Under the pieces are notes generated by a model. That model did no database searches and was not told where the DNA came from. It saw nothing but the letters and a program-made list of their open reading frames with translations. A stretch of DNA of 64,000 nt from Palsa-360 sp963710315 (GTDB lineage: Bacteria > Acidobacteriota > Terriglobia > Acidiferrales > UBA7541): positions 658,181-722,180 of the forward strand of contig CAVPZW010000005.1 in the NCBI GenBank assembly GCA_963710315.1, in the 5' to 3' direction. Below, one piece after another: positions 25,398-34,382 of this stretch; within the stretch, counting starts at the first letter, position 1, and the number at the start of each line of letters is the position of its first letter. The translations under genes were made by a program, and so were the position numbers.

Positions 25398-26762
25398 GTG
25401 GCATTACCGACATACGGATCGATGGCGGTGGATTGGGAAGAGCGAATCGATTTTGAGCGCCTGCGCCGCGAGCGTTTGGAGCGCGCCAAAAAACTTCTCG
25501 CGGAATCCTCCATGGGCGCGCTGTTGTGTTTTGACATGAACAATGTGCGCTATATCACCGCAACGCACATCGGCACATGGGCGCAGGACAAGAACAGCCG
25601 CTTCACCTTGCTTCCGCAAAACGGCGACCCACTTATGTGGGATTTCGGTTCGGCGGCCAAGCATCATCGGCTGCATTGCTCTTGGATGGGCGAGCGCTCA
25701 CAGGCGGGAATACCCCTTTTGCGCGGAGCCATGTCGCCCGAAATGGGGCGAGCGGAAAATGTCGCCAAGAAGATCCGCATCGAACTGGAAAAGCGCGGCC
25801 TGCACAAGGAACCGCTCGGGGTTGACATCATCGAGCCGCCGATTCTTTTTGCGCTGCAGCGCGAGGGAATCACCGTGGTCGATGGGCAGCAGGTCATGTC
25901 CGACGCCCGCGTGATTAAAACGAAGGATGAAATTTCGCTGCTGAACCACTCGGCCATGATGGTGGACGCCGCCTACCACGACCTGTATTGCGCGATGAAG
26001 CCTGGCATGCGCGAGAACGAAGCGGTGGGCCTGGTCAGCAAAGTTCTCTACGATTTGGGCTCCGAATACGTCGAGGCCGTGAACGCCATTTCCGGCGAGC
26101 GCTGCAATCCTCACCCGCACGTCTTCTCGGATCGCGTGCTGCGTCCCGGCGACCCTGTGTACTACGACATTCTGCATTCCTACATGGGTTACCGCACCTG
26201 CTACTACCGCACCTTCTCGATCGGCTATGGATCGCGTGTGATGGTGGACGCCTACAAGCGCTGCCGCGATTATCTCGACGCGGCAATTTCTCTCATTCAA
26301 CCGGGACGCACCACCGCGGAAATCGCGGCCGTGTGGCCCAAGGCGGAGGAGTTCGGCTTCCCGGACGAAGAAGCGGCGTTCGCGCTGCAATTCGGCCACG
26401 GCATCGGCTTGGCAATTTGGGAAAAGCCGGTGATCAGCCGCCTTGTTTCGCTCGAGCATTCGCATGTGCTTAAGCCCGGAATGGTGTTCGCACTGGAAAC
26501 ATTCTGGCCCGCCAAGGACGGCTGGAGCGCGGCGCGCATCGAGGAAGAAATCGTGGTGACCGAAACCGGGCACGAAGTGATCACACGCTTCCCGGCGGAA
26601 AAACTTCTGGTTGCCGGCGCGCCGTATGTGACGGTCAATGGCACTCTCGATACTTTGCGCGAGCATGATGGCCCGCCCAGCAAAGATGTCGTGCGAATGG
26701 TCGAAGCCAGCGCCAGAGCGAAAGGTAGAAAGACTGCAAAGCCCCGGCGTCCACGCCGCTAA
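25398..26762 (+). CDS. M24 family (Xaa-Pro peptidase/creatinase-like) protein with altered metal site
   Basis: 454 residues: a creatinase-type N-terminal domain (about 1-190) and a pita-bread M24 domain (about 200-425). Of the five expected metal ligands, Asp257 (GDPVYYD), His334 (FGHGIGL) and two Glu residues (ALETF and RIEEE) are present. The second Asp is replaced by Cys268 in GYRTCYYRTF. Normal dimetal peptidase activity is therefore doubtful. A creatinase-like or lyase-like role (compare DddP) is possible. It is inserted between E1 beta and E2 in one strand. The GTG at 25398 has a GGGGGG stretch upstream; ATG at 25422 is the alternative. Confidence 0.8.
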   Translation: MALPTYGSMAVDWEERIDFERLRRERLERAKKLLAESSMGALLCFDMNNVRYITATHIGTWAQDKNSRFTLLPQNGDPLMWDFGSAAKHHRLHCSWMGERSQAGIPLLRGAMSPEMGRAENVAKKIRIELEKRGLHKEPLGVDIIEPPILFALQREGITVVDGQQVMSDARVIKTKDEISLLNHSAMMVDAAYHDLYCAMKPGMRENEAVGLVSKVLYDLGSEYVEAVNAISGERCNPHPHVFSDRVLRPGDPVYYDILHSYMGYRTCYYRTFSIGYGSRVMVDAYKRCRDYLDAAISLIQPGRTTAEIAAVWPKAEEFGFPDEEAAFALQFGHGIGLAIWEKPVISRLVSLEHSHVLKPGMVFALETFWPAKDGWSAARIEEEIVVTETGHEVITRFPAEKLLVAGAPYVTVNGTLDTLREHDGPPSKDVVRMVEASARAKGRKTAKPRRPRR

Positions 26763-26785
26763 CGGAAAATAAAAAGAAGAACACT

Positions 26786-28006
26786 ATGGCCCACAGCATC
26801 GTAATGCCCGCGCTTGAGATGGCCCAGGAAACAGGGAAGCTGGTTTCCTGGCGAATAAAAGAAGGCGAAGCCATAGCCAAAGGCGAGCCGCTTCTTGACG
26901 TCGAAACCGATAAGGCCGTCGTCGAAATCGAATCGCCTGCCGATGGAATTCTGGCGGGCGTCAAGGCCCACGCGGGCGATGTCATCCCCGTCGGCCAGAC
27001 CATTGCCTGGATCGTGAATCCGGGCGAGAAGCCTCCGGTGGATGAAGCTTCTTCCGCATCGGGCCGGCGCATGGATAGTCAGCCTGCACCCGCGGCGGCT
27101 GCCGCTTCGAGCGCCGTTGCCGCGCCATCCGCTGCACCCACGTCGAGTGCCAGGATTTCTCCCAAGGCTCGCCGGCTGGCACGCGAACATGGCGTGGATC
27201 TTTCTCTCGTTCGCGGCACTGGCGGCGACGGCGAGATACAGGCCGAGGACATATTGGCGTTCGTTGCGGCTGGCGGTGCGGCTGCAGCGAAAACTGAAAC
27301 CGCGCAGCCCGCCACGGCGGGCCGCGCCACTCAACCCCTCACCCAAGTCGCTCGGCTGATGGCCGAGCGCACCACGCAGAGCTGGACCACCGCGCCGCAT
27401 TTCTTCGTGAGCCGCGAAATCGACGCCAGTGGATTGCTCGCGGCGCGCGAAAAACTCGGGCCGGCCATTGAGAAAGCGCTGGGCGTGAAGCTCAGCCACA
27501 CCGATTTGCTGATCGCGGCGGTGGCGCACGCGCTGGCGAAACATCCTCTGGTCAATGCCACCTGGGCGGGCAATGGAGTCCGCTTGAATCCGGAAATTAA
27601 TGTTGGCGTGGCCATGGCCGTCAACGACGGCGTGGTGGTCGCGTCGATCCCCGCGGCCAACACCAAAAAAATCGGCGAAATCGCCGCCATGCGCCGCGAC
27701 CTCACCGACCGCGCGCGCACCGGCAAGCTACGGCCCACCGATATCACCGGTGCAACATTCACGATTAGTAATCTTGGCATGTATCAGGTGGATGCCTTTA
27801 CCGCGATCATCGTCGCGCCGCAGGCCGCCATCCTGGCTGTGGGGCGCATCGCCGACCGCGTCGTGCCCGTTGATGGGAAGCCGGGAATTCGCCCCATGAT
27901 GACGCTGACGCTTTCCTGCGATCATCGCGTCCTCGATGGCGCGCGCGGGGCCTTGTTCTTGAACGACCTGGCTGCCGCCTTAGTTGAACCGGAAAAGCTC
28001 CTCTAG
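26786..28006 (+). CDS. Dihydrolipoamide acyltransferase (E2) of a 2-oxoacid dehydrogenase complex
   Basis: 406 residues in the usual order. A lipoyl domain (1-78) carries lipoylated Lys43 in ETDKAVVE. An Ala/Pro/Ser linker follows, then a peripheral subunit-binding domain (about 125-165, ISPKARRLAREHGVDL). The catalytic domain has His380 and Asp384 in DHRVLDG. It takes the acyl group from E1 and gives it to CoA. E1 alpha and E1 beta lie upstream, separated by the M24 gene. No E3 (dihydrolipoamide dehydrogenase) is in the window, so a shared E3 must be used. Confidence 0.93.
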   Translation: MAHSIVMPALEMAQETGKLVSWRIKEGEAIAKGEPLLDVETDKAVVEIESPADGILAGVKAHAGDVIPVGQTIAWIVNPGEKPPVDEASSASGRRMDSQPAPAAAAASSAVAAPSAAPTSSARISPKARRLAREHGVDLSLVRGTGGDGEIQAEDILAFVAAGGAAAAKTETAQPATAGRATQPLTQVARLMAERTTQSWTTAPHFFVSREIDASGLLAAREKLGPAIEKALGVKLSHTDLLIAAVAHALAKHPLVNATWAGNGVRLNPEINVGVAMAVNDGVVVASIPAANTKKIGEIAAMRRDLTDRARTGKLRPTDITGATFTISNLGMYQVDAFTAIIVAPQAAILAVGRIADRVVPVDGKPGIRPMMTLTLSCDHRVLDGARGALFLNDLAAALVEPEKLL

Positions 28007-28106
28007 TGGTAGACTCCCATCCACCGGGCAGACCTAACAGCTGAAGCATATTGGTTTGAGGCGCGGTGCGGCCTGCCAGAGGCGCTCGATTCAAGGAGAA
28101 TCAACG

Positions 28107-29414
28107 ATGGGCGACATGCCCGCATCAATTCAATCCCCAGTTCCTGCCATAGCAAATTCATCGCGAAAAAAGACGCCGTTTTACCTGACTCTATGGGGCC
28201 AAGTACTTATCGGCGTGGCTCTCGCCATTATTTACGGCTACTTCAAGCCGGAGTCCGCAATAAAGATGAAGCCGCTCGGCGATGGATTTATCCGCCTGAT
28301 CACCATGGTGATCACGGTGATTATTTTCTGCACCGTCGTCACGGGAATTGCCGGCATGGAGAATTTGAAAAAAGTAGGCAGGATCGGCGGGAAAGCGCTG
28401 CTGTATTTTGAGATTGTGTCCACGCTGGCGCTGTTCACCGGAATGCTGGTGGGCAACGTGACGCATCCGGGGACTGGCTTCAACATTAATCCCGCGACGC
28501 TGGATGTCAAGTCCGTCGCCGATTACGCCGGCGCCGCAAAGCAACAAAACGTGACGGAATTTTTGATGAACATCATCCCGACCACCATGGTGGATGCTTT
28601 CGCCAAGGGAAATATTCTGCAGGTGCTGCTGGTGGCAATCCTGTTCGGCTTCGCGCTGGCCATCGTGGGTGAGAAATCCAAGCCCGTTGTGCTGTTGTTT
28701 GACGCTTTGACCCACGCGGTGTTCGGCGTGATCAACATCGTGATGAAGCTGGCTCCCATCGGCGCGTTCGGCGCCATGGCATTCACCGTGGGCCGCTACG
28801 GCATCGCGTCCCTGGGCCCGCTGGCAAAGCTGATCGTGATTTTCTACATTACCTGCATTGCATTTGTACTGGTGGTTTTTGGCCTGATTGCCTGGGTGTC
28901 AGGATTCAATGTTGTCAAGTTTCTTGCCTACATCAAGGAAGAGATTATCGTGGTGCTGGCCACCAGTTCCTCGGATCCGGCGTTGCCCACGCTCATGGCC
29001 AAGATGGAAAAGCTGGGCTGCTCCAAATCGCTGGTGGGACTGGTCGTGCCCACCGGCTACACGTTCAACACGGACGGCAGCAGCATGTACATGACCATGG
29101 CCGCGCTGTTCGTCGCCCAAGCCACCAACATTCACCTGACCATCGGCCAGCAACTTACAATTTTTGCCGTGGCCGTGCTCACCTCCAAGGGAGCGAGCGG
29201 CGTGACCGGAGCCGCGTTCATCGCACTCGTTGCCACACTCATGGTCATCCCGACAATTCCCGTCGCCGGAATGGCGCTGCTCATCGGCATTGACCGCTTC
29301 ATGAGCATGGCCCGCGCGTGCGTGAATATGATTGGAAACGGCGTGGCAACTCTCGTCGTGGCTCGATGGGAAAATGAATTGGACAAAGTTACGCTAAACA
29401 AAAATCTGGCGTGA
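28107..29414 (+). CDS. Dicarboxylate/amino acid:cation symporter (DctA/GltP family)
   Basis: 435 residues from the ATG at 28107, which has AAGGAG 7 bases upstream. Eight membrane helices and two re-entrant loops are expected. The serine-rich loop ATSSSDPALPTLM and the TM7 motif (NTDGSSMYMT) are clear; GASGVTG and the TM8 stretch GIDRFMSMARACVNMIGN follow. The family takes up succinate, fumarate, malate or acidic amino acids with protons or sodium. It is last in the 2-oxoacid dehydrogenase gene series and may import that pathway's substrate. A close paralogue lies at 41001. Confidence 0.92.
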   Translation: MGDMPASIQSPVPAIANSSRKKTPFYLTLWGQVLIGVALAIIYGYFKPESAIKMKPLGDGFIRLITMVITVIIFCTVVTGIAGMENLKKVGRIGGKALLYFEIVSTLALFTGMLVGNVTHPGTGFNINPATLDVKSVADYAGAAKQQNVTEFLMNIIPTTMVDAFAKGNILQVLLVAILFGFALAIVGEKSKPVVLLFDALTHAVFGVINIVMKLAPIGAFGAMAFTVGRYGIASLGPLAKLIVIFYITCIAFVLVVFGLIAWVSGFNVVKFLAYIKEEIIVVLATSSSDPALPTLMAKMEKLGCSKSLVGLVVPTGYTFNTDGSSMYMTMAALFVAQATNIHLTIGQQLTIFAVAVLTSKGASGVTGAAFIALVATLMVIPTIPVAGMALLIGIDRFMSMARACVNMIGNGVATLVVARWENELDKVTLNKNLA

Positions 29415-29568
29415 TTCGTTGGGTCGATCCTCCGCATCGATATAAATAGCGAAGATTATCTCTGGTGTTTCTGGGCGAGAGTCGAACCGGCACGTTCCGA
29501 TGGGCCCTTGTGGTCAACAACGAAATCCGACAATGCAATGGTTGCGCAATCGCTTGCAGGGGGAGCAA

Positions 29569-30342
29569 ATGAGAAGAGCACGTTTCACGTCTTTCATCTT
29601 GGCCGCCGTTGCCATGATCCTGTCGGCCGGCGCGGCTCAAGCCGCCACGAAAACTCAATGGATTGACTACAAACAGGGCAACACCACGCTGTCCGGCTAT
29701 CTCGTCTATGACGATGCTGTCCAGGGCCGGCGCCCCGGAGTGTTGATGATTCATGACCGCTCCGGTTTCTCTCTGGGCACCCTGGCCGATGCCGAGATGA
29801 TCTCCAAGCTCGGCTATGTGGTGTTTGCCGAAGATATTTTTGGCAAGGGCATGGTGCCTAAGACCGTTCCCGAGATGATGGACACAATTGCCATCTACGA
29901 TAAGGACCGTCCCTTGATGCGCGCGCGGGCTCTGGCGGGTCTCGATGTTCTCAAGGCGCAACCGATGGTCGATCCGGCGAAGCTTGCCTCGGTCGGCTAT
30001 TGCTTTGGAGGCACTACCGGAATGGAGCTGATCGAAACCGGCGCGCCGCTTCTCGGTTTCATCTCGGTGCATGGCGCATTCCGCGATTTCGCGCCGGAAG
30101 CCGCCAAGAATATCAAAGGCCGCGTCCTCATCCTGCATGGCGCCGAAGACCCGGTTGCGCCGATGAATGAACTCGATGCCGTGATCTCGCAGTTGCGCGC
30201 CGCCAAAGTGGATTTTGAGGTCAACCTCTATAGCGGCGCCGCGCATGCTTTTACCAATCCGCAGAACCCTTCGGAGGCGCGCGCCAACGATGAATACAAA
30301 GTAGCGATGGCTCGCTTTCTAAAGGATATTCTGGCGCGCTGA
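29569..30342 (+). CDS. Exported dienelactone hydrolase family protein
   Basis: 257 residues from the ATG at 29569 (GGGGGAG upstream). A Sec signal peptide occupies residues 1-25 (ends AGAAQAA). The alpha/beta hydrolase has a Cys nucleophile, Cys145 in SVGYCFGG, an Asp in GAEDPVAP and a His in GAAHAFTNP, the Cys-Asp-His triad of dienelactone hydrolases. The natural substrate of such exported forms is unknown; lactones or esters are likely. It stands alone between the DctA-type gene and the tRNA-Leu gene. The frame is open to 29500 but without homology. Confidence 0.88.
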   Translation: MRRARFTSFILAAVAMILSAGAAQAATKTQWIDYKQGNTTLSGYLVYDDAVQGRRPGVLMIHDRSGFSLGTLADAEMISKLGYVVFAEDIFGKGMVPKTVPEMMDTIAIYDKDRPLMRARALAGLDVLKAQPMVDPAKLASVGYCFGGTTGMELIETGAPLLGFISVHGAFRDFAPEAAKNIKGRVLILHGAEDPVAPMNELDAVISQLRAAKVDFEVNLYSGAAHAFTNPQNPSEARANDEYKVAMARFLKDILAR

Positions 30343-30390
30343 GCTGGCAGAACATCGGCTGAATCAAAATTAAACGAATGACAAGAAGGG

Positions 30391-30702
30391 TGGTGCGGGC
30401 GGTGGGAGTTGAACCCACACGGGCCTTGCGGCCCTGCGGATTTTCTTACCGGCTACGGCTTTCGCCGCCCTGACCTGACATCGCAGGTTTGCGGTCTGGA
30501 CTATCCCTTCACCTTGCTCCGCAACACTGGAGGTTAGGCGCTGCCCGTCTAGTCTCTACACCTTCCTGAAAAATTGCTTCAGGCTTGGCTCGGGATCGCC
30601 AGTTAAGGTTTCCCCGAATTTGAGCAGTTCTGCATCGCCGGTTTCCCGGCGAGCACTCAAGGTATTTTAAGTCCGCTGCGTATGCCATTCCGCCACGCCC
30701 GC
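30391..30702 (-). tRNA. tRNA-Leu (anticodon TAA) interrupted by a group I intron
   Basis: On the minus strand the 5' exon (30702-30669, 34 nt) starts GCGGGCG and ends GCGGACTT. The 3' exon (30444-30391, 54 nt) starts AAAATCCGC and ends with encoded CCA. Joined, they give an anticodon arm GCGGA-CTTAAAA-TCCGC with anticodon TAA. They also give a leucine-type long variable arm (GGGCC-GCAA-GGCCC), a T-arm GTGGG-TTCAACT-CCCAC and a paired acceptor stem GCGGGCG/CGCCCGC. The interruption falls after T34, the wobble base, as in cyanobacterial tRNA-Leu(UAA). The gene can only work if the intron splices itself out. Confidence 0.93.
30445..30668 (-). ncRNA. Group I self-splicing intron in tRNA-Leu(UAA)
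   Basis: 224 nt on the minus strand, ending in the required G (30445). P1: exon ACTT pairs with GAGT about ten bases into the intron, giving the conserved U-G pair at the 5' splice site. P7: GACTA (30554-30550) pairs with TAGTC (30503-30499). Conserved core stretches resemble the cyanobacterial tRNA-Leu introns: GGGGAAACCTTAA, CCCGAGCCAAGCC, AAGGTGTAGAGAC, ACGGGCAGC and AAGGGATAGTCCA. These place it near subgroup IC3. There is no open reading frame and therefore no homing endonuclease. The assignment is from motif memory plus the pairing shown. Confidence 0.9.
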
Positions 30703-31102
30703 GTGGCCGGTGCAGCTACGTATCATAGAGCAGGACGGCGGGATTTGCATGTAGGTTTGTAGTAGCAACTCGGAACGAGCGCCAACAAGCCCATCCAACT
30801 GATTCGCTCGCAGCATGATTTCGACATCCCACTTTCAAAACATCTGGAGGCGGCAACTGTTGGAACGCCAAAAGGAGTTTGACAATGCCAGGGGACAGAG
30901 GTACCGTCGCCTCAAATCGCGGCGGGAGTGCTTCGTGCTTCAGTCGATCTTGCAAGCTGCTCTTGCCATGCGAACGGGAACGCGATCCGAAATTCGGCCA
31001 AAGTGAACCAGGGTGCATCGCTGAAATTCCGCGCATGAGTTTCCTTATTGGCGCGGAATGATGTTGCAGCGACACTACCCGGACCTGTGGAGGATGCCGA
31101 TC
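30703..31102. other. Non-coding stretch upstream of the secreted protein gene
   Basis: About 400 bases with only short, unsupported open frames on both strands. It must hold the promoters of the intron-containing tRNA (minus) and of the gene at 31103 (plus). No repeat or known RNA was recognised. Confidence 0.4.
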
Positions 31103-31849
31103 ATGCGGCCTTTTTCGATGCGTGCGGCTCTTGCGGTTGCAGCGGCGCTGTTTTTCTGGTCCGCCCTCAAAGCTCAGAACACACAGCGCAGCGAAGCGCA
31201 AAACGAAACGGCGGCTTTGGTTCCGGATTTGACCGGGGTATGGAACATGCGCCCGTCCCCGATCACGCGCTATTTATTGTATTCCTTCGCCAAGGACGAG
31301 CCTTCCATGACTCCCTGGGCCGAGGAAAAATTTCGCGCCAACAAGCCATCCTTCGGCCCGCGCGCCTCGCGCGATACCAACGATCCCAACTACGATTGCT
31401 TTCCCTCCGGCGTGCCCAGGGTTTACCTGCATCCTTCTCCCTTTGAAATATTTCGGGCAACGGGGCGGCTGATTATGTTTTTTGAGCATGACAATATCGT
31501 GCGCCAAATCTGGATCGACGGGCGCGAGCATCCCAAGGACCTCGATCCCGATGTGTCGCAATGGTTTGGGGATTCGGTCGGCAAATGGGAGGGAGATACG
31601 CTTGTAGTCGATACCATCGGCTTCAACGACAAGACTTGGCTGGACCGCGGGGGAACGCCGCATAGCGACGCCTTGCATCTTGTCGAGCGCATGCGGCGTG
31701 TGGACCACAATACGCTGCAAATCGATATTACGTTTGACGATCCCAAAGCTTATACAAAGCCCTGGAGTTCGCAGCTTGTTTTCAATTTAAAGCCGGGATG
31801 GAAAATCGACGAGCATTCCTGCAAGAATTTTCCGAGGCCTACGGAATAA
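31103..31849 (+). CDS. Secreted protein of unknown function, paralogue of 46584-47339
   Basis: 248 residues from the ATG at 31103 (GGAGG 9 bases upstream). Signal peptide at 1-24 (ends ALKAQ). The mature part has conserved blocks LTGVWNMRP, DEPSMTPWAEEKF, NYDCFPSGVPRVYL and the strongly conserved GDTLVVDTIGFNDKTWLD followed by H.V.ER. The family is common in Acidobacteriota and some proteobacteria; I know no function. A two-Cys (DCFPSG) and acidic-rich surface could bind metal, but this is speculation. It converges on a beta-propeller gene across a perfect palindrome. Confidence 0.8.
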   Translation: MRPFSMRAALAVAAALFFWSALKAQNTQRSEAQNETAALVPDLTGVWNMRPSPITRYLLYSFAKDEPSMTPWAEEKFRANKPSFGPRASRDTNDPNYDCFPSGVPRVYLHPSPFEIFRATGRLIMFFEHDNIVRQIWIDGREHPKDLDPDVSQWFGDSVGKWEGDTLVVDTIGFNDKTWLDRGGTPHSDALHLVERMRRVDHNTLQIDITFDDPKAYTKPWSSQLVFNLKPGWKIDEHSCKNFPRPTE

Positions 31850-31882
31850 ACAGTGATTTCGTCTCCAAAGTGAATCGTGTTC

Positions 31883-31914
31883 TACGTGGCATAGGCTGAA
31901 GCCTATGCCACGTA
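31883..31914. repeat. Perfect palindrome with TGAA loop between convergent genes
   Basis: Arms TACGTGGCATAGGC (31883-31896) and GCCTATGCCACGTA (31901-31914) flank TGAA. It sits between the convergent genes at 31103 and 31922, so it could end both transcripts. The AGGCTGAAGCCT core recurs at 47390 and, weakly, at 25361. Confidence 0.85.
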
Positions 31915-31921
31915 AACTTAC

Positions 31922-33181
31922 CTACTTGACCGGTACGAACCTCTGCACGCGTTCGCCGGCCTGCACTTCACCGGTATAGATGTTGCCCTTGGAGTCCGTG
32001 GCAATCATATGAAGGCCGTGGAACTGGCCTCCGAAATCGCCCGCGCTGCCGATTCGGCCCAGCACCTTTCCGTCCTCGCGGTTGAGAATCCAGACGGTGT
32101 TGTTCGAAATATCCGAAATGAACAGGTAGCGCTGCTTGGGATCGGCCGAAAAAGCCACGCCGCCTGCGGAGCCGCGATTGCCCGTCTCGATGGCCAGCGT
32201 GAACTCCTTGACGAATTTGCCTTGCTTGGTTGTGACGTCGATTCGGTTGGCGCCACGGTCGGCGGCGTAGACCAATCCATCATTGGAGATATTTATGGTG
32301 AGGTGATTCCTGAATTCCTTGGGCTCCGGTCCGCCGGGAGTATAGTCGCGGTCTTTTCGGTCGGTGGAGATTTCCGATAGAGCGTGGCCATAGGCGCCCC
32401 AACCGCGCTTGAATGCAAAAGTGTCCAGGTCAAACACCATGACACGGCCTCCCAAGTAACTATCCGCGCAATAAATCTCGCGCGCCGGTTCGTCCAGACG
32501 AACCTCTTCGATTTGACCGACAATCATCGGCGTGGTCGGCGGATATTTTGTGCGAAATGCCGCAGTCGCTGCCGCGCGAGCCGCGGCATCGACTTGGTTG
32601 CCTCCGCGGGCGGCCGTGCGTGCCGCCGCAGTTGCACCCGTGCCTCCCGGACCGAGCGCTGGAACTTCTTGTGCGCCCTCACCGCCGCCTCCGCCCGGTT
32701 CTTTTTCCGGCACGCGCGGTATTTCAGCGAGAACGCTGCCGGTTTTGGGATCGTATTTTCGAACGGTGTTCATTCCATCGACGGCATTGCCAATGTATAC
32801 GAATCCTTTGCTATCTACGGCCATGCCGTGCCCTTCCGGCGGATTGAAGGACCCGATGACGTTGCCGTTCTTGTCGAAGTGGATCATCGACGGCGGAGCG
32901 ATGCAGCATTCAGCGGTTGGCGGATTCAGCATCGCGTAGTTCTGCGTGCCGTCAATGTCGTTTGGACGATCGAGGACCCAAACGTTGTCGTCCTTATCCA
33001 CGGCCAACCCCGTTACACCCATCATCCACCACTTGTTGGGCAGCGGCAATTTGGGCCAGTCAGGATCGAACTTATAGTGCGGCGCGGCCTGCGCAATCGA
33101 AATGGCCGGCATCGCGAGCGCTGCACACATGGCCAGCGGGAGGACAAGCAGTTTCTTCCTTGCGTTCGAATAGTTAGGCAT
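31922..33181 (-). CDS. Secreted NHL/6-bladed beta-propeller protein
   Basis: 419 residues from the ATG at 33181. Signal peptide at about 1-30 (LVLPLAMCAALAMPAISIAQA). NHL-like blades repeat the pattern (V/I)..D..G.(V/I)(Y/W)(V/I), for example GLAVDKDDNVWVLDRP, GMAVDSKGFVYIGN and MIATDSKGNIYTGEV. A Gly/Ala/Arg-rich insertion of about 40 residues (EPGGGGGEGAQEVPALGPGG region) interrupts the propeller. The N-terminus resembles proteins annotated as peptidyl-glycine-monooxygenase-like, but no copper ligands are evident. It follows a frameshifted DUF4440-like gene after about 10 bases, so the two are likely cotranscribed. Confidence 0.82.
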   Translation of the reverse strand: MPNYSNARKKLLVLPLAMCAALAMPAISIAQAAPHYKFDPDWPKLPLPNKWWMMGVTGLAVDKDDNVWVLDRPNDIDGTQNYAMLNPPTAECCIAPPSMIHFDKNGNVIGSFNPPEGHGMAVDSKGFVYIGNAVDGMNTVRKYDPKTGSVLAEIPRVPEKEPGGGGGEGAQEVPALGPGGTGATAAARTAARGGNQVDAAARAAATAAFRTKYPPTTPMIVGQIEEVRLDEPAREIYCADSYLGGRVMVFDLDTFAFKRGWGAYGHALSEISTDRKDRDYTPGGPEPKEFRNHLTINISNDGLVYAADRGANRIDVTTKQGKFVKEFTLAIETGNRGSAGGVAFSADPKQRYLFISDISNNTVWILNREDGKVLGRIGSAGDFGGQFHGLHMIATDSKGNIYTGEVQAGERVQRFVPVK

Positions 33182-33191
33182 GGGTGGATTC

Positions 33192-34110
33192 CTATTCAGG
33201 TAGTGAGCTGCCCTTTGGGCCTTTGGCATCGCTGGGCAGCGCAGTCATGGGCGGAGCAGCCTGGATCGTGGTGTGGTAGCTCTCCTCCATCATCCAAAAT
33301 CCATTGTGATTGCCGAAAAGACGGCTCGACCAGTAGGCTTTGCCGCCATACGTTGGCTGCAGCATGATGGACACAACCGCGTCTCCGAAATCCCACGAGC
33401 GCATCCACAATACCGGGGCGACTCCAACCGGCGGGCGGTTGCGAACCTCCGGGTCGGCCATCGCTTTGGCGGTTGCGGCCATGCGTTCCGCCTTGGGAGG
33501 CTGCACGCCGTTTTCTGAATGGACCGCGCGCAGATTTTCGCCCAGGTGCGCATCGTGATGCCCTGTGCCAGCCTCCTGATCCAGCCACCCGTCGAGGGCT
33601 GCCTTCTCGTTTGCCGTCAGCGGCTGTGTACGGGATCTGCTGGCAGGGATTGATGCAGGGCACCGCGAAGTTAGGCCGCACTTCATGAAATGCCTTGGAC
33701 GAATCGATGGTGATTTCGTTGGTGTGCAGCAGCCGCCATCCCGCGGGGCGCTGCACCCAGAAGTGCGCGGCATACTTGTTGTCCACGTTCTCCTGAATCC
33801 ACACCACCTTGCCGTATTTGTGCTCGGTAATTTTCGCCGCGCTCGCGTCTGAAATTAACGGCTTGATCCCGGCCTGGAATGCATCGTCCGGCGCCCACAT
33901 CACGCCGTTTGAGTCGATCCAGGAAAAATCCTTGTCCAGAAATTTTTCGGCGGCGGCTCTGTCGCCCTTTTGCAGTGCCTGTACTAAAGCGCGGTCGGCC
34001 TGAACGACGGCATCGTCGGCAGCCGTGGCGGGCTTGCTCGGTCCCAGCGCGAGGACCGCGCCGCCAAGCAGGATTCCCACGAACGTCAAATTCGCAATCC
34101 ATCGCTTCAT
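33192..34110 (-). pseudogene. Exported DUF4440/SnoaL-like protein with C-terminal extension, one frameshift
   Basis: The first frame (34110 down to about 33630) encodes a signal peptide (GILLGGAVLALGPSKPATA), then a cone-shaped NTF2-like DUF4440 domain (AADDAVVQADRALVQALQKGD to LLHTNEITID). It ends with NPCQQIPY. The second frame continues TQPLTANEKAALDGWLDQE, then MRSWDFGDAVVSIML and YHTTIQAAPPMTALP, to a stop at 33192. One missing base near 33626-33632 explains the break. The repaired protein would have about 305 residues. The role is unknown. It precedes the propeller gene at 31922-33181. Confidence 0.7.
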
Positions 34111-34382
34111 AACAATCTCCCTGTTTCCAGAAATGTCGATTTCCGCGGTTAAAAAATTCTTGGATACAGCTTGGCCTGGAGTTCCACACGAACGGCTTTC
34201 CGACTGCGGGACAATCTACACCCGAAGCTATCGATCCGCAATATGTCCCTTGGAATTGTCAGCCCCAGACCTTTCGGGGCCGCCGAAAGACTTGCAGGCG
34301 AAAAGTAGGGGAAGACGCGAGGGAATGGGGAATGCGACAGGCGGGAAAATTTGTTTTGCGAATTCAGCCCTTGCAGCCTGAA

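Noticed and set aside
29465..29500. tRNA 3'-end-like fragment (GGTTCGACTCTCGCCC, then a CCA-like end) on the minus strand
   Set aside because: The T-stem does not pair (about three of five positions) and no acceptor 5' half or anticodon arm is nearby. It may be chance or a very old attachment-site scar, but cannot be supported.
32384..33367. 327-codon plus-strand frame opposite the NHL propeller gene
   Set aside because: No start signal or motif; antisense to the propeller and the DUF4440-like gene.
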